Source: JAKQHY01 sp034429475
Lineage (GTDB): Bacteria > Chloroflexota > Anaerolineae > B4-G1 > SLSP01
DNA length: 11,417 nt
Reading direction: 5' to 3'
Assembly: GCA_034429475.1 (NCBI GenBank)
Contig: DAOUGD010000094.1
Location: 1-11,417, forward strand
Positions 1-7,267 of this stretch are shown here, piece after piece. A program made the position numbers and the translations under genes. Within the stretch, counting starts at the first letter, position 1, and each line of letters begins with the position of its first letter. The notes below the pieces were generated by a model. It saw nothing but the letters and a program-made list of their open reading frames with translations. It made no database searches and had not been told where the DNA came from.

Positions 1-24
1 GGTGACGGGCGCTGGCCCGTCACC
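1..24. repeat. Perfect 10-bp inverted repeat (hairpin) at window edge
   Basis: Bases 1-10 (GGTGACGGGC) are the exact reverse complement of 15-24, with a 4-nt loop (GCTG). This could be the stem of a terminator for a gene to the left. No T-tract follows directly on the plus strand, and the minus-strand continuation lies outside the window, so function cannot be decided. Confidence 0.6.
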
Positions 25-30
25 ACAAAA

Positions 31-58
31 CCGCCTTTTTACCGGCGGCTTCAGCCGC
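31..58. repeat. Overlapping small inverted repeats
   Basis: CCGCC at 31-35 pairs with GGCGG at 44-48 across a T-rich loop. The overlapping GCGGCT (45-50) pairs with AGCCGC (53-58). The two stems are mutually exclusive. With the hairpin at 1-24 they make a compact structured intergenic block, either the end of an upstream transcript or a dispersed intergenic repeat. Only the pairing itself is seen directly. Confidence 0.4.
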
Positions 59-435
59 AAAATCTGCCCGGTAAGCGTGGGGCGACGAGAATGATAAAGC
101 CCTGCTGAGGAAGGCATCAAGATGTCGGGGGCGTTTCACAAAAAGGGCAATCTGGCTACCGCCTGTCAGCCGCGCTAGCGATAAACGCCAGCCCTCCGGC
201 GGCAAAACTCTCCTTATGCCTAGTCCCTTCACCGCATTTTTGCAGTATGCTATAGAGAGTGTGAACGAACAGGGATATATACGGAGGTGCAGAGGTGACG
301 GTACGCCGGCAATGTCAAAGAGGTTTCGCCATGAGTGGACGATCCGTCTGCCCGGCGCCGTCTTCAAGAGCGCCAACCCCGACCCCGCGCCTGATCCGGT
401 GATCCTCTTTGATCTTTAACCCAGGAGGAAGTTCA
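59..435. other. Intergenic region without a convincing gene
   Basis: No reading frame here has a good ribosome binding site or a recognisable product. A leftward frame of about 118 codons (20-376) runs through the hairpins and looks like chance translation. A possible promoter lies at 228-256, and the Shine-Dalgarno of the next gene at 423-428. Nothing else was recognised. Confidence 0.5.
228..256 (+). promoter_or_regulatory. Possible sigma70-type promoter for the double-propeller lipoprotein
   Basis: TTCACC at 228-233 matches the -35 consensus at 4 of 6 positions. It sits 17 nt before TATAGA at 251-256, which is close to a -10 element. It would give a leader of roughly 170 nt before the start at 436. 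A second -10-like hexamer, TATGCT, is at 246-251. This is a pattern match only. Confidence 0.3.
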
Positions 436-2577
436 ATGCCTAAATCTTATCCCATCGTTATCTTTGGTCTGCTGTTAGCGGGGCTGCTGGCGGCCTGTCG
501 GCCTGACTCACCCGCAGTGACGCCGGCAGCGACAGCGACGCCGGCTCCCCCCACTGCCCCCACGCCAACGATCGCGTCCACTGCTGCGCCACCGCCGCTG
601 CCGGCCTCAACGTCCATCCCCACCGCCGAGATGACGGCAGCGCCCGACAGTCTTTCAGGACGCATCGTCTTCTACTCCGAGCGCGCCGGCGCCCCGGACA
701 TCTACCGCATGAACGCGGACGGCAGCGATTTGCGCCAACTCACCGACGATCCGGCCTACGACGATTCCCCCGCGCTTTCCCCGGACGGTACGCGCATCGC
801 TTTCCTCACCTCGCGGCACGACCTCACCGGGGACTTCCCCGATCTCGCCTACGAACTCTATGTCATGGATAGCGATGGCAGCCATCCGCGCCGGCTGACC
901 ACCACCCCTGCCGCCGAAAATCACCCGGCCTGGGCGCCGGATAGCCGTCGGATTTCGTTTGACGCGGACTACGACGGCGACGGCTATGCCGAAATCTACG
1001 TCATGGACGCCGACGGGGGTAATGTGACGCGCCTGACCGCGAATCAGGCCAATGATCAATTTGCCGACTGGGCGCCGGATGGCAAGTCGCTGGCCTTCAC
1101 TTCCGATCGGGCGGGCGGATATGACCTCTACGTGATGGCCGCCGACGGCAGCCAGCAACGCCCGCTGACCACCGACGTCGGCTGGGAACTCTTCCCGGCC
1201 TGGTCGCCCGACGGGACGCAGATTGCCTTCTTTGCCTGCGATGTCCGCTGCCAACCCAATCGCCAGGACCTCTACGTGATGCAGGCCGACGGCAGCGACC
1301 GCCGCCGCCTCACGGAAACGCCCCGCACGGTGGATGAAGACCCGGCGTGGTCGCCCGATGGCCGCTATCTCGTGTTCCAGTCGGACCGTGACGGCAATTA
1401 TGAGATTTACCGGATGCGCGCTGACGGGACCGACCAGGTGCGCCTGACCGACAACGCCGGGGGCGATTACTGGCCCGCGTGGGGGCCGACGCAGACGACC
1501 AGCCCGCTGACGATAACGCTGGAAAAAAGCGCGCAGACCTTCCCGGCCAAAGAAACCTACCAGATTGGCCTGGGCGACTTCGACGGCGATGGCGATCTCG
1601 ACGCCGTCTTTGCGAACATGGCCGCCCATGATTCCCAGCTCTGGCTCAACGACGGGACCGGCGTCTTCACGGATTCCGGCCAGACGTTGACCCGGCAGGG
1701 GCACGGCGTAGACGTGGGCGATCTGGACGGCGACGGCGATCTGGACCTCTTTATGACGTGCGCCCATTTCATGGGCAGTGGGAAACCGAGCAAGGTATAC
1801 CTGAACGACGGCGCGGGTGTCTTTCAGGACTCTGGGCAGGACATCGGCGATACCGACCTGAGCGGCAATGCAGTCACGCTCGTGGATATAGACAATGACG
1901 ACGATCTCGACGCCCATGTGATGTACTACGAAATCCACGGGATGCCCGACAAGGTCTACTTGAATGACGGACGCGGGCAGTTCAGCGACAGTGGCCTGGC
2001 GTTGACGCCGGAAGACATCGCCTGGGGCGACGTGGACGGCGATGGCGACGTGGACATCTTCAGCAAAACCTACAAACAGGGATACGCGGTGTGGTTGAAC
2101 GACGGAGCGGGGCAATTCACCCTCGGCTGGCAGATGACAGATGAAACGGCGATGTACGGCGGCGTGGGCCTGGGCGACTTCGATGGCGACGGCGACCTGG
2201 ACGCGCTGCTCGCCAATGGGTTCCGCAACCAGGCCAGCTTCCCAACGCGGCTGCTGTGGAATGACGGCGCCGGGCAGTTCGCCGACAGCGGGCAGACGCT
2301 CAACGCCACCATCGGCTTCGAAAGCTTCGCTGTCGGCGACTTGAACGGGGACGGCGCCCTGGATGTCTACGTGGCGCAGATGGACTTGCCCGACGAAGTC
2401 TGGCTCAATGACGGGAACGGAAACTTACTGGATAGCGGGTTGCGACTGGTCGGCTCATCTCCCCGCAGCATGACCACCAAAGCCACGTTGGGCGACCTGG
2501 ACGGCGACGGCGACCTCGATGCCTTTGTCGGCGCGTTCGGGGGCAAACCGGAGATTTGGTTCAACAGCACGTTATGA
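436..2577 (+). CDS. Surface lipoprotein with TolB-like and FG-GAP beta-propellers
   Basis: The predicted product is a 713-residue exported lipoprotein. The start at 436 is preferred over an in-frame ATG at 409 because AGGAGG lies at 423-428, and because the signal peptide begins here and ends in the lipobox L18-A-A-C21. A Pro/Thr/Ala linker spans about residues 22-70. Residues about 75-350 hold six TolB/PD40 units of the type (D/E)-(I/L)-Y-x-M-x-x-D-G...L-T...W-S-P-D-G. The strand near residue 75 could close the sixth blade. Residues about 378-713 hold seven FG-GAP/VCBS units with calcium-loop motifs (G-D-x-D-G-D-G-D-x-D), starting near 378, 426, 482, 529, 578, 632 and 684. Each is followed by a (W/Y)-L-N-D-G-type strand. 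Such proteins usually bind ligands or carbohydrates outside the cell, and no catalytic site is visible. The unit at 482 is divergent (DIDNDDDLD). A 239-nt gap with no recognised feature follows. Confidence 0.9.
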   Translation: MPKSYPIVIFGLLLAGLLAACRPDSPAVTPAATATPAPPTAPTPTIASTAAPPPLPASTSIPTAEMTAAPDSLSGRIVFYSERAGAPDIYRMNADGSDLRQLTDDPAYDDSPALSPDGTRIAFLTSRHDLTGDFPDLAYELYVMDSDGSHPRRLTTTPAAENHPAWAPDSRRISFDADYDGDGYAEIYVMDADGGNVTRLTANQANDQFADWAPDGKSLAFTSDRAGGYDLYVMAADGSQQRPLTTDVGWELFPAWSPDGTQIAFFACDVRCQPNRQDLYVMQADGSDRRRLTETPRTVDEDPAWSPDGRYLVFQSDRDGNYEIYRMRADGTDQVRLTDNAGGDYWPAWGPTQTTSPLTITLEKSAQTFPAKETYQIGLGDFDGDGDLDAVFANMAAHDSQLWLNDGTGVFTDSGQTLTRQGHGVDVGDLDGDGDLDLFMTCAHFMGSGKPSKVYLNDGAGVFQDSGQDIGDTDLSGNAVTLVDIDNDDDLDAHVMYYEIHGMPDKVYLNDGRGQFSDSGLALTPEDIAWGDVDGDGDVDIFSKTYKQGYAVWLNDGAGQFTLGWQMTDETAMYGGVGLGDFDGDGDLDALLANGFRNQASFPTRLLWNDGAGQFADSGQTLNATIGFESFAVGDLNGDGALDVYVAQMDLPDEVWLNDGNGNLLDSGLRLVGSSPRSMTTKATLGDLDGDGDLDAFVGAFGGKPEIWFNSTL

Positions 2578-2816
2578 AACGTGCGGGCGCTCTTGCTGAT
2601 CCGCATCTGGCCTGCCGCTCCACTCTGGCACCGCTTGGGGCTGGAACCTTTCTGTATCCAGGGTAGCTGACCCATCTTGAGCAAGGTCGAACGGCGGTCA
2701 CCGATCAGCCGCCAAACGCGGCCGACTGCCTCAGCCCTGACGCGGAACAGATGTGAAGCCTTGCGGCAGGCGTTCTGGGGCGCTAACCGTGCGACATTCG
2801 CAACATAAGGAAAAAC

Positions 2817-3857
2817 ATGTCAATCCAATCCGTAGCCCAAATAGCATTAGCGATCGTGTGGTTGGCGACCACCATCGCCGGCGTTATTGTACTCTCTGGC
2901 GAAATCAGAAATAAGCGCGTCCCCGCCGGACTGGACCGTGGATTCGCCGTTGCTTACGCGGCAGTTTTGCTCTGGTATCTTGTTAGCAGCAGACCCTCGA
3001 TCGGCCAACTGCCAGAGTTCCCCCCACTCGTGTTCGCAAATTGGCAGTTTGGGCCGCCGGCAATGGCGCTGGTCGTCGCCACGTTATTTTGCCTGACGGT
3101 GGTCTCTGATAAAGGCACGCCCGTTCTTTTGCTCCTATACTTCGTAGTGACACTACTCATCCTTGTGGTATGGCGTGGTCAGATCACGGGATATGCAGCG
3201 GTTCTGGGAGTCGCGGTATCCCTTATTGCTTTCGTGGCAGGCGGAATCCTGTTCTGGAAAAATGCGTTTGTCCCCAAAGCGAACGTGCTCATCTTCCTGC
3301 TTTTTGTTCCGCCGATGTTCATCGTGGGAAGTCTGTTGGCAACGCATACCGGCCTGGGAAGAATACGGCTGCTTGAAGGACAGTACGGAAACGCCATCCT
3401 GAGTTTTCTCCGGGGGTGTGCGCTGTTCGTCCCCCTGGGACTGGCGAATGCCGTTGGCAGACAAGAGGCATACCCGTGGATCAACGCATGGTGGAAACCG
3501 GTGGTTGTCCCATTTTGGTCTGGCCTCAACGAAGAAGTCATGTTCAGATTGTTCCTGGTTCCTCTGTGCTATGCCCTGCTGCGACCTGCCTTTGTCGGAC
3601 ACCCGGGTCTGGCCCTGATGGCGGCGATCCTTTTCAGCGGCATCACCTTCGGCTTGACGCACGGACATACCTGGAAGCATTTCTGGCTCACAGGCCTATG
3701 CTATGGCGTGCCTATGGCCGTTGTGTTCGCCATGCAGGACTGGGAACATGCCGTAGGGGCACACTATATGATCAACTTTGTCCCATGGGTAATGGGCTTC
3801 CTCAAGGCTCGGCGCAGAAGAAACCACCCCGTTTCGGATAGCGTTGAACAAGAATAA
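2817..3857 (+). CDS. CPBP-family intramembrane metalloprotease
   Basis: This is a 346-residue polytopic membrane protein, with AAGGA about 6 nt before the ATG. Hydrophobic segments fill most of residues 5-225, and the C-terminal third carries the CPBP (CAAX protease and bacteriocin-processing, formerly Abi) signature. Motif 1 is E239-E240-x-x-x-R244. Motif 2 is F278-x-x-x-H282. Motif 3 is H316-x-x-x-N320. All expected catalytic or metal-binding positions are present, so the protein looks intact. The long N-terminal membrane region makes it larger than minimal CPBP proteins. Known family roles include CAAX-type processing, bacteriocin immunity and membrane signalling; the substrate here is unknown. 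A soluble zinc peptidase is encoded downstream on the same strand, and the small membrane protein starts 58 nt after this stop. Confidence 0.85.
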   Translation: MSIQSVAQIALAIVWLATTIAGVIVLSGEIRNKRVPAGLDRGFAVAYAAVLLWYLVSSRPSIGQLPEFPPLVFANWQFGPPAMALVVATLFCLTVVSDKGTPVLLLLYFVVTLLILVVWRGQITGYAAVLGVAVSLIAFVAGGILFWKNAFVPKANVLIFLLFVPPMFIVGSLLATHTGLGRIRLLEGQYGNAILSFLRGCALFVPLGLANAVGRQEAYPWINAWWKPVVVPFWSGLNEEVMFRLFLVPLCYALLRPAFVGHPGLALMAAILFSGITFGLTHGHTWKHFWLTGLCYGVPMAVVFAMQDWEHAVGAHYMINFVPWVMGFLKARRRRNHPVSDSVEQE

Positions 3858-3915
3858 ACCATGAAAAACACCCGGATACCATCGTCACGGCTGTGGATGA
3901 GTCGGAGGTAAAAAA

Positions 3916-4380
3916 ATGTCTGGTTTAGATAGTCTGGAAACCCTGTTTGTAACCACGGCCTTTCTCTTTCAGTTAGTGTTGATCGCCCATTTCGCCCTGC
4001 GTAGGTGGCGCTTCGCTGCCGCGATCCGCTACGGGCCAAGCGTTTACGCCCTCAGCCTGGCGGCCTTCGCCGTCAGCCTGCGCCTCCTCCTGGGCGGAAA
4101 GTCCTGGTCGCTATGGCTGAGTGGCTTTCTTTATCTCGTCTGGGCGATTTTCGGTTACACTGTCGAATACGTGAAGAAAATCGAATGGCGTACTCCTATT
4201 CGCTGGCCCATCTTTGGCCCGTATGTGTTCATGTACCTGGCGACGGTGATGTTCTACTGGTTTCCTCTGGCGCTCGTCCACAAACCACTGTGGTACATAT
4301 ACGCGGCGCTGTTCGTCGTCAGCACGTTCCTCAACGTGACCTCGCATCATGGAGCAAAGGAAGACGAGGGCAAAATATAA
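3916..4380 (+). CDS. Small multi-pass membrane protein, function unknown
   Basis: The product is 154 residues. The start is supported by GGAGG at 3903-3907, 8 nt before the ATG. Hydrophobic segments at about residues 10-28, 41-59, 66-86, 100-121 and 124-142 suggest four or five membrane spans. They are separated by basic loops (R29-R32, K87-K88), and the tail (about 143-154) is charged and contains two histidines. Aromatic residues are dense in the third and fourth spans. No family was recognised and no catalytic motif is visible. It lies between the CPBP protease and a GNAT remnant in a same-strand run, so co-transcription is likely, but that gives no specific role. Confidence 0.7.
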   Translation: MSGLDSLETLFVTTAFLFQLVLIAHFALRRWRFAAAIRYGPSVYALSLAAFAVSLRLLLGGKSWSLWLSGFLYLVWAIFGYTVEYVKKIEWRTPIRWPIFGPYVFMYLATVMFYWFPLALVHKPLWYIYAALFVVSTFLNVTSHHGAKEDEGKI

Positions 4381-4444
4381 CCTTGTAAAAAATTAGCGTC
4401 GCTTGCGCCTTGAGGATGTATCGCACCTATACTGGAGGATGCAA

Positions 4445-4582
4445 ATGAATAACCCAGAGGATACCCATCTACTTACATTCAGCGACACTCCGACCGAGAG
4501 GGAGATCGATTTCATCAGACAGAGAATGGCGGAGTACAACCACGCACAAACGCACGGGGAATACAATGACGCAACACTATGA
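4445..4582 (+). pseudogene. N-terminal remnant of a GNAT acetyltransferase (45 codons)
   Basis: A good Shine-Dalgarno (GGAGG at 4434-4438) precedes ATG 4445, and the frame stops at 4580-4582 after 45 residues. The segment from TFSDTPTERE through FIRQRMAEYN to the His/Gly-containing end resembles, from memory, the first 40 or so residues of GNAT-family N-acetyltransferases. Those begin with a similar SDxP...F...L..FN pattern and continue for another 100 residues. The acetyl-CoA-binding core is absent, and the next gene begins inside this frame at 4566. It is probably a deletion remnant that still supplies a translated leader. It could instead be a genuine 45-residue peptide coupled to the peptidase. 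The similarity was not checked by search. Confidence 0.45.
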
Positions 4583-5375
4583 GACCTTATCGTTCGGAAG
4601 CCTGAAAGTCTTCTTCGCCATCCCTGAACGCGAGGCAGCCGAATTGATCGGCGCAGCCGCCGAAACGAGCGCGCGCCTCATCCGCGAGCACTGGGGATTG
4701 GAGATACCGCCGGAGGTGCGCCTCTACGTGATGACCTCGTGGTTGGCGCCTATGTTTCATGCGGCATCCTGGCCCTTGAAAATCCTGATGGGCATGAAAC
4801 TGCCGCTGTGGGGCTGGGGCGCCCGGCGTCTCTGGCGGGTTGCCGGCGGTTGGGCGCAGCCATTGGGACGGCGGCGGATGGTCGGCGTGAAGCCGCCCCG
4901 ACTCATTCAGACCAGCGATTCGGGCTTCGGCGCGCGCATCTTTGTGCCGGAGCCGGACATGGCCCGCAAAGCGGAGCAAATCACTTGCCATGAGCTGACC
5001 CACGCGGCGACCGCACACCTCGAGTTGCCGGCGTGGCTGAACGAGGGAATAGCGATGTTGACGGTGGATCGCTTCGTAGGGTCGCCGACAGTTAAGGCCG
5101 AAACCGCCGCCGTGTTGGCCCACGCGCCAGCCACGCCCCGCTCGCGCCGCCTTCCGCAAGACCCGGAGGCGCTGGTGTACGTCTACGTGCGCGGCTATTG
5201 GCTGACACGCTACTTCGAGGAAACGCGGCCTGGGATGCTCAAGGATCTGCTCACACAACGCCACCCGCCCGCCGAGTTGGAAAACCGCATCGCGGCCGCC
5301 TACGGGACGGAGCAAGCTGTATTCTGGCGCGACCTGGATGAGCGGGTTGCGGCACATTTCAAGCCAAGTGCATAA
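4566..5375 (+). CDS. Zinc metallopeptidase, gluzincin (peptidase MA-like) type
   Basis: The product is 269 residues. The motif H142-E-L-T-H146 supplies two zinc ligands and the catalytic glutamate. E160, in the W-L-N-E-G context 14 residues later, is the expected third ligand. H-E-x-x-H plus N-E-G is typical of the peptidase MA-like superfamily. A helix-rich N-terminal part (about 15-55) is followed by hydrophobic and aromatic stretches around 65-95, and a C-terminal Y-V-R-G-Y region (about 200-206) matches the helical end of such domains. No signal peptide is evident, so the protein is probably cytoplasmic or loosely membrane-associated. GGGGA at 4557-4561 can serve as ribosome binding site, and the start overlaps the GNAT remnant by 17 nt, suggesting coupled translation. 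The stop is 8 nt before the next start. The substrate is unknown. Confidence 0.8.
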   Translation: MTQHYETLSFGSLKVFFAIPEREAAELIGAAAETSARLIREHWGLEIPPEVRLYVMTSWLAPMFHAASWPLKILMGMKLPLWGWGARRLWRVAGGWAQPLGRRRMVGVKPPRLIQTSDSGFGARIFVPEPDMARKAEQITCHELTHAATAHLELPAWLNEGIAMLTVDRFVGSPTVKAETAAVLAHAPATPRSRRLPQDPEALVYVYVRGYWLTRYFEETRPGMLKDLLTQRHPPAELENRIAAAYGTEQAVFWRDLDERVAAHFKPSA

Positions 5376-5383
5376 GGAGCACA

Positions 5384-6439
5384 ATGGAGATTCAACACAA
5401 ACATTTAGAAGCAAGTCTGGTCGCCACAGCCAAATATGTGGTGCAGCGCCGCGCCGACATCGGCCCGATTCTGGCGCAACTGGCGCAGGAACTCCCAGAG
5501 GATGCCATCGCGGGAGCGCCCTTCGCCCTCTTCCAGTTTGTCACCAGCGTCACCGATGGATACGACGCCGAAATCGGTTTTCCGGTCAGCCGCGAAGTCA
5601 CCACGCCGACCCTCCGCACCAGGACGCTGCCGGCGATGGAGGTGCTCGCGCTCGTGCATCAAGACGCGCCGGAAAAGCTCCGGGAGACCTACCGCGCTCT
5701 CTACGCCTACGCCAACGAGCACGCCATCATCTCCGACGAGTTTGGCCGCGAGGTGTACGCCGATGCGACGAATCCAGGCGGGCCGGGAACCGAAGCACAA
5801 TTCCTCATCCACGATTGGAACGGCAAGCTGGCGCGCGGCCTGGAACGTGTGCTGGGTCAAGAAACGCGCGACGTGGTCATGCAGGGCAGCGAGACGCTGA
5901 ACATAGCCTCCCGTGTAGATGACCGCTTTCAGTGGGTCAAAGGAATGCTGAAACGGCTTGACGGGCTGGCGGACGAGCAGCAAAAGTACGACGTCCTCTC
6001 CGGCTGCGCCCACGTTTTCCCGCCGGGCCAGGTCGCCAAACTCAAGGCCGTCTTCGACGCAGCATACGCCCAAACCCACGACGGTCTCCAAGCCATAGAC
6101 GCCGTCCTCGACTTTATGGAGACTGATCCCGGCTGGAGCGAAACCCGCCCCACGCGCGAAGGCCACACGATCTACGCCGCCAAAGGCCCTCGCGATCCAC
6201 AAGCCTACGCCGAAGCCCAAACCGACCTCGAACGGCGCAGCGCCTACTGTTTTTGCCCGCTGATCCGCACTCGTCTGGATCAGGGGATGCCGACCGCCTT
6301 CTGCTACTGCGGGTCAGGGTGGTATCGCCGGCAGTTCGAAGGCGCGATCGGCAAACCGGTGACGATCGACATCGTCACCTCGGTGCTCCGGGGCGACGAG
6401 GTGTGTCGGTTCGCCATCCATCTGCCGGAGGAGCTGTGA
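5384..6439 (+). CDS. GyrI-like effector-binding domain fused to a cysteine-rich domain
   Basis: The product is 351 residues, with AAGGAG at the end of the previous gene positioning the ATG. Residues about 45-160 look like a GyrI-like/SOUL-type small-molecule-binding domain: the strand Y60-D-A-E-I-G-F-P-V, an A-L-V-H-Q-D-A-P loop, the helix with Y-R-A-L-Y-A-Y, then E-V-Y and an E-A-Q-F-L-I strand. No DNA-binding domain precedes it. Residues about 170-351 form a second domain with C208, C289-x-C291, C307-x-C309 and C341 in a G-D-E-V-C-R-F context. That end recalls V4R- or amino-thiazoline-carboxylate-hydrolase-type domains, and possibly DUF6144, where conserved cysteines could bind metal or act chemically. 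The fusion suggests ligand sensing or a small-molecule-modifying enzyme. The first assignment is reasonable; the second is tentative. Confidence 0.65.
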   Translation: MEIQHKHLEASLVATAKYVVQRRADIGPILAQLAQELPEDAIAGAPFALFQFVTSVTDGYDAEIGFPVSREVTTPTLRTRTLPAMEVLALVHQDAPEKLRETYRALYAYANEHAIISDEFGREVYADATNPGGPGTEAQFLIHDWNGKLARGLERVLGQETRDVVMQGSETLNIASRVDDRFQWVKGMLKRLDGLADEQQKYDVLSGCAHVFPPGQVAKLKAVFDAAYAQTHDGLQAIDAVLDFMETDPGWSETRPTREGHTIYAAKGPRDPQAYAEAQTDLERRSAYCFCPLIRTRLDQGMPTAFCYCGSGWYRRQFEGAIGKPVTIDIVTSVLRGDEVCRFAIHLPEEL

Positions 6440-6473
6440 AAAGGACTCATTCCGTTTGGAGGAAAAAGGAAAA

Positions 6474-6919
6474 ATGAAACCAAATGTACACAAAGCTCTT
6501 GCTCAGATTGTCCTTTTAGCCCTAATCGCTCCAATCACCCTCGGCGCGTGCCGATCAGCCACGACCGTCGCTCCGCCTACAGCCACATCAGCTCCGACGA
6601 CAACGCCTCCCACAGCGGCGCCACCGACAAAGCCTGCGCCAACAAACACACCGAATCCCCCACTGCAACGGCCACACCCTCTCCCACAGCTACGATGACT
6701 CCCATGCCAACGGCGACCCAGGCGCCTGGGATAACGTTCTATCCGGAGCCAGGCGTCAGGTTAGACATCAGGACTTACGGGGAACACTAAAACGATTGGG
6801 GATATGATATCCTGCTCCTCGACGACGGTGGTACGCTGATCGTGGGGCAGGGTACTCTGGAACGGACACGGTGGAGGTCGGTGAGTCCCGCGGCCATCGC
6901 CGGCGTCCGTTCCCGATAG
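6474..6919 (+). pseudogene. Broken lipoprotein gene with TYGG-type propeller repeat
   Basis: GGAGG at 6459-6463 and AAAGGA at 6465-6470 lie 5' of ATG 6474. The N-terminus is a lipoprotein signal ending in L-G-A-C, followed by a Thr/Pro/Ala linker as in the 436-2577 protein. This frame stops at 6698, but the linker continues in another frame from about 6662 (T-A-T-A-T-P-S-P-T). One extra C in the C5 run at 6657-6661 joins the halves. That second frame then meets TAA at 6788-6790 and resumes as N-D-W-G-Y-D, then D-D-G-G-T-L-I-V-G-Q (to 6850). One more G at 6779-6782 and one less A at 6789-6792 would turn the break into T-Y-G-G-T-L-N-D-W-G-Y-D, the repeat seen in Anaerolineae propeller lipoproteins. 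Beyond 6850 nothing is recognisable and the frame stops at 6917-6919. It is either a decaying gene or a set of homopolymer errors. Confidence 0.7.
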
Positions 6920-7267
6920 CGCTGGGCGCGTTGCCGCCCCTCGCCGGCTTTTCTCCTCCTTCCAGGGCCGCACCGCACGTGGCGGCGGCGCCGGATGTTG
7001 ACATTCGGCACACGAATGGGGAGTGAGCGGCCGCAAACAGGGCGTTGCGTCATCCTTCACCTCGCTTATGGGAAAATCGGGTTTATCCCTCCCAACATAC
7101 TCAATTGAAGGAGAATTTCAACTGACCCCCACCCCGCCCAGGCCCGGAATTATCCACCATTGAGAAAGGGAGTACCCCCAGCCGCCATCCGCAGAAGAAA
7201 ATTGATGGAGAGTTGGTTGACACGGCTGGTGTTACTGTGGTTGGAGGAGAGTATCTGGCAAGGGGTA
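6920..7267. other. Non-coding gap between convergent units
   Basis: No gene with a start, ribosome binding site and recognisable product was found. A plus-strand frame from about 7124 to 7323 stays open and reads V-T-V-V-G-G-E-Y near 7235. It has no convincing start and its end lies over the 3' end of the leftward gene, so it may be a further remnant or chance. No clean stem plus T-tract terminator was seen for either converging unit. Confidence 0.5.

Noticed and set aside
655..2115. Long leftward open frame opposite the double-propeller gene (486 codons)
   Set aside because: It mirrors the repetitive, GC-biased codons of the propeller repeats, has no family features, and the plus-strand protein is clearly real.
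1573..2540. Regularly spaced GAYGGCGAYGGCGAY repeats as a possible CRISPR or tandem repeat array
   Set aside because: They are in frame and encode FG-GAP calcium loops with variable, coding intervals; no identical repeat and spacer organisation.
4587..6220. Long leftward frames opposite the peptidase (4587-5414) and the GyrI fusion gene (5405-6220)
   Set aside because: They lack recognisable domains and ribosome binding sites; the plus-strand genes have catalytic or domain motifs and tight operon spacing.
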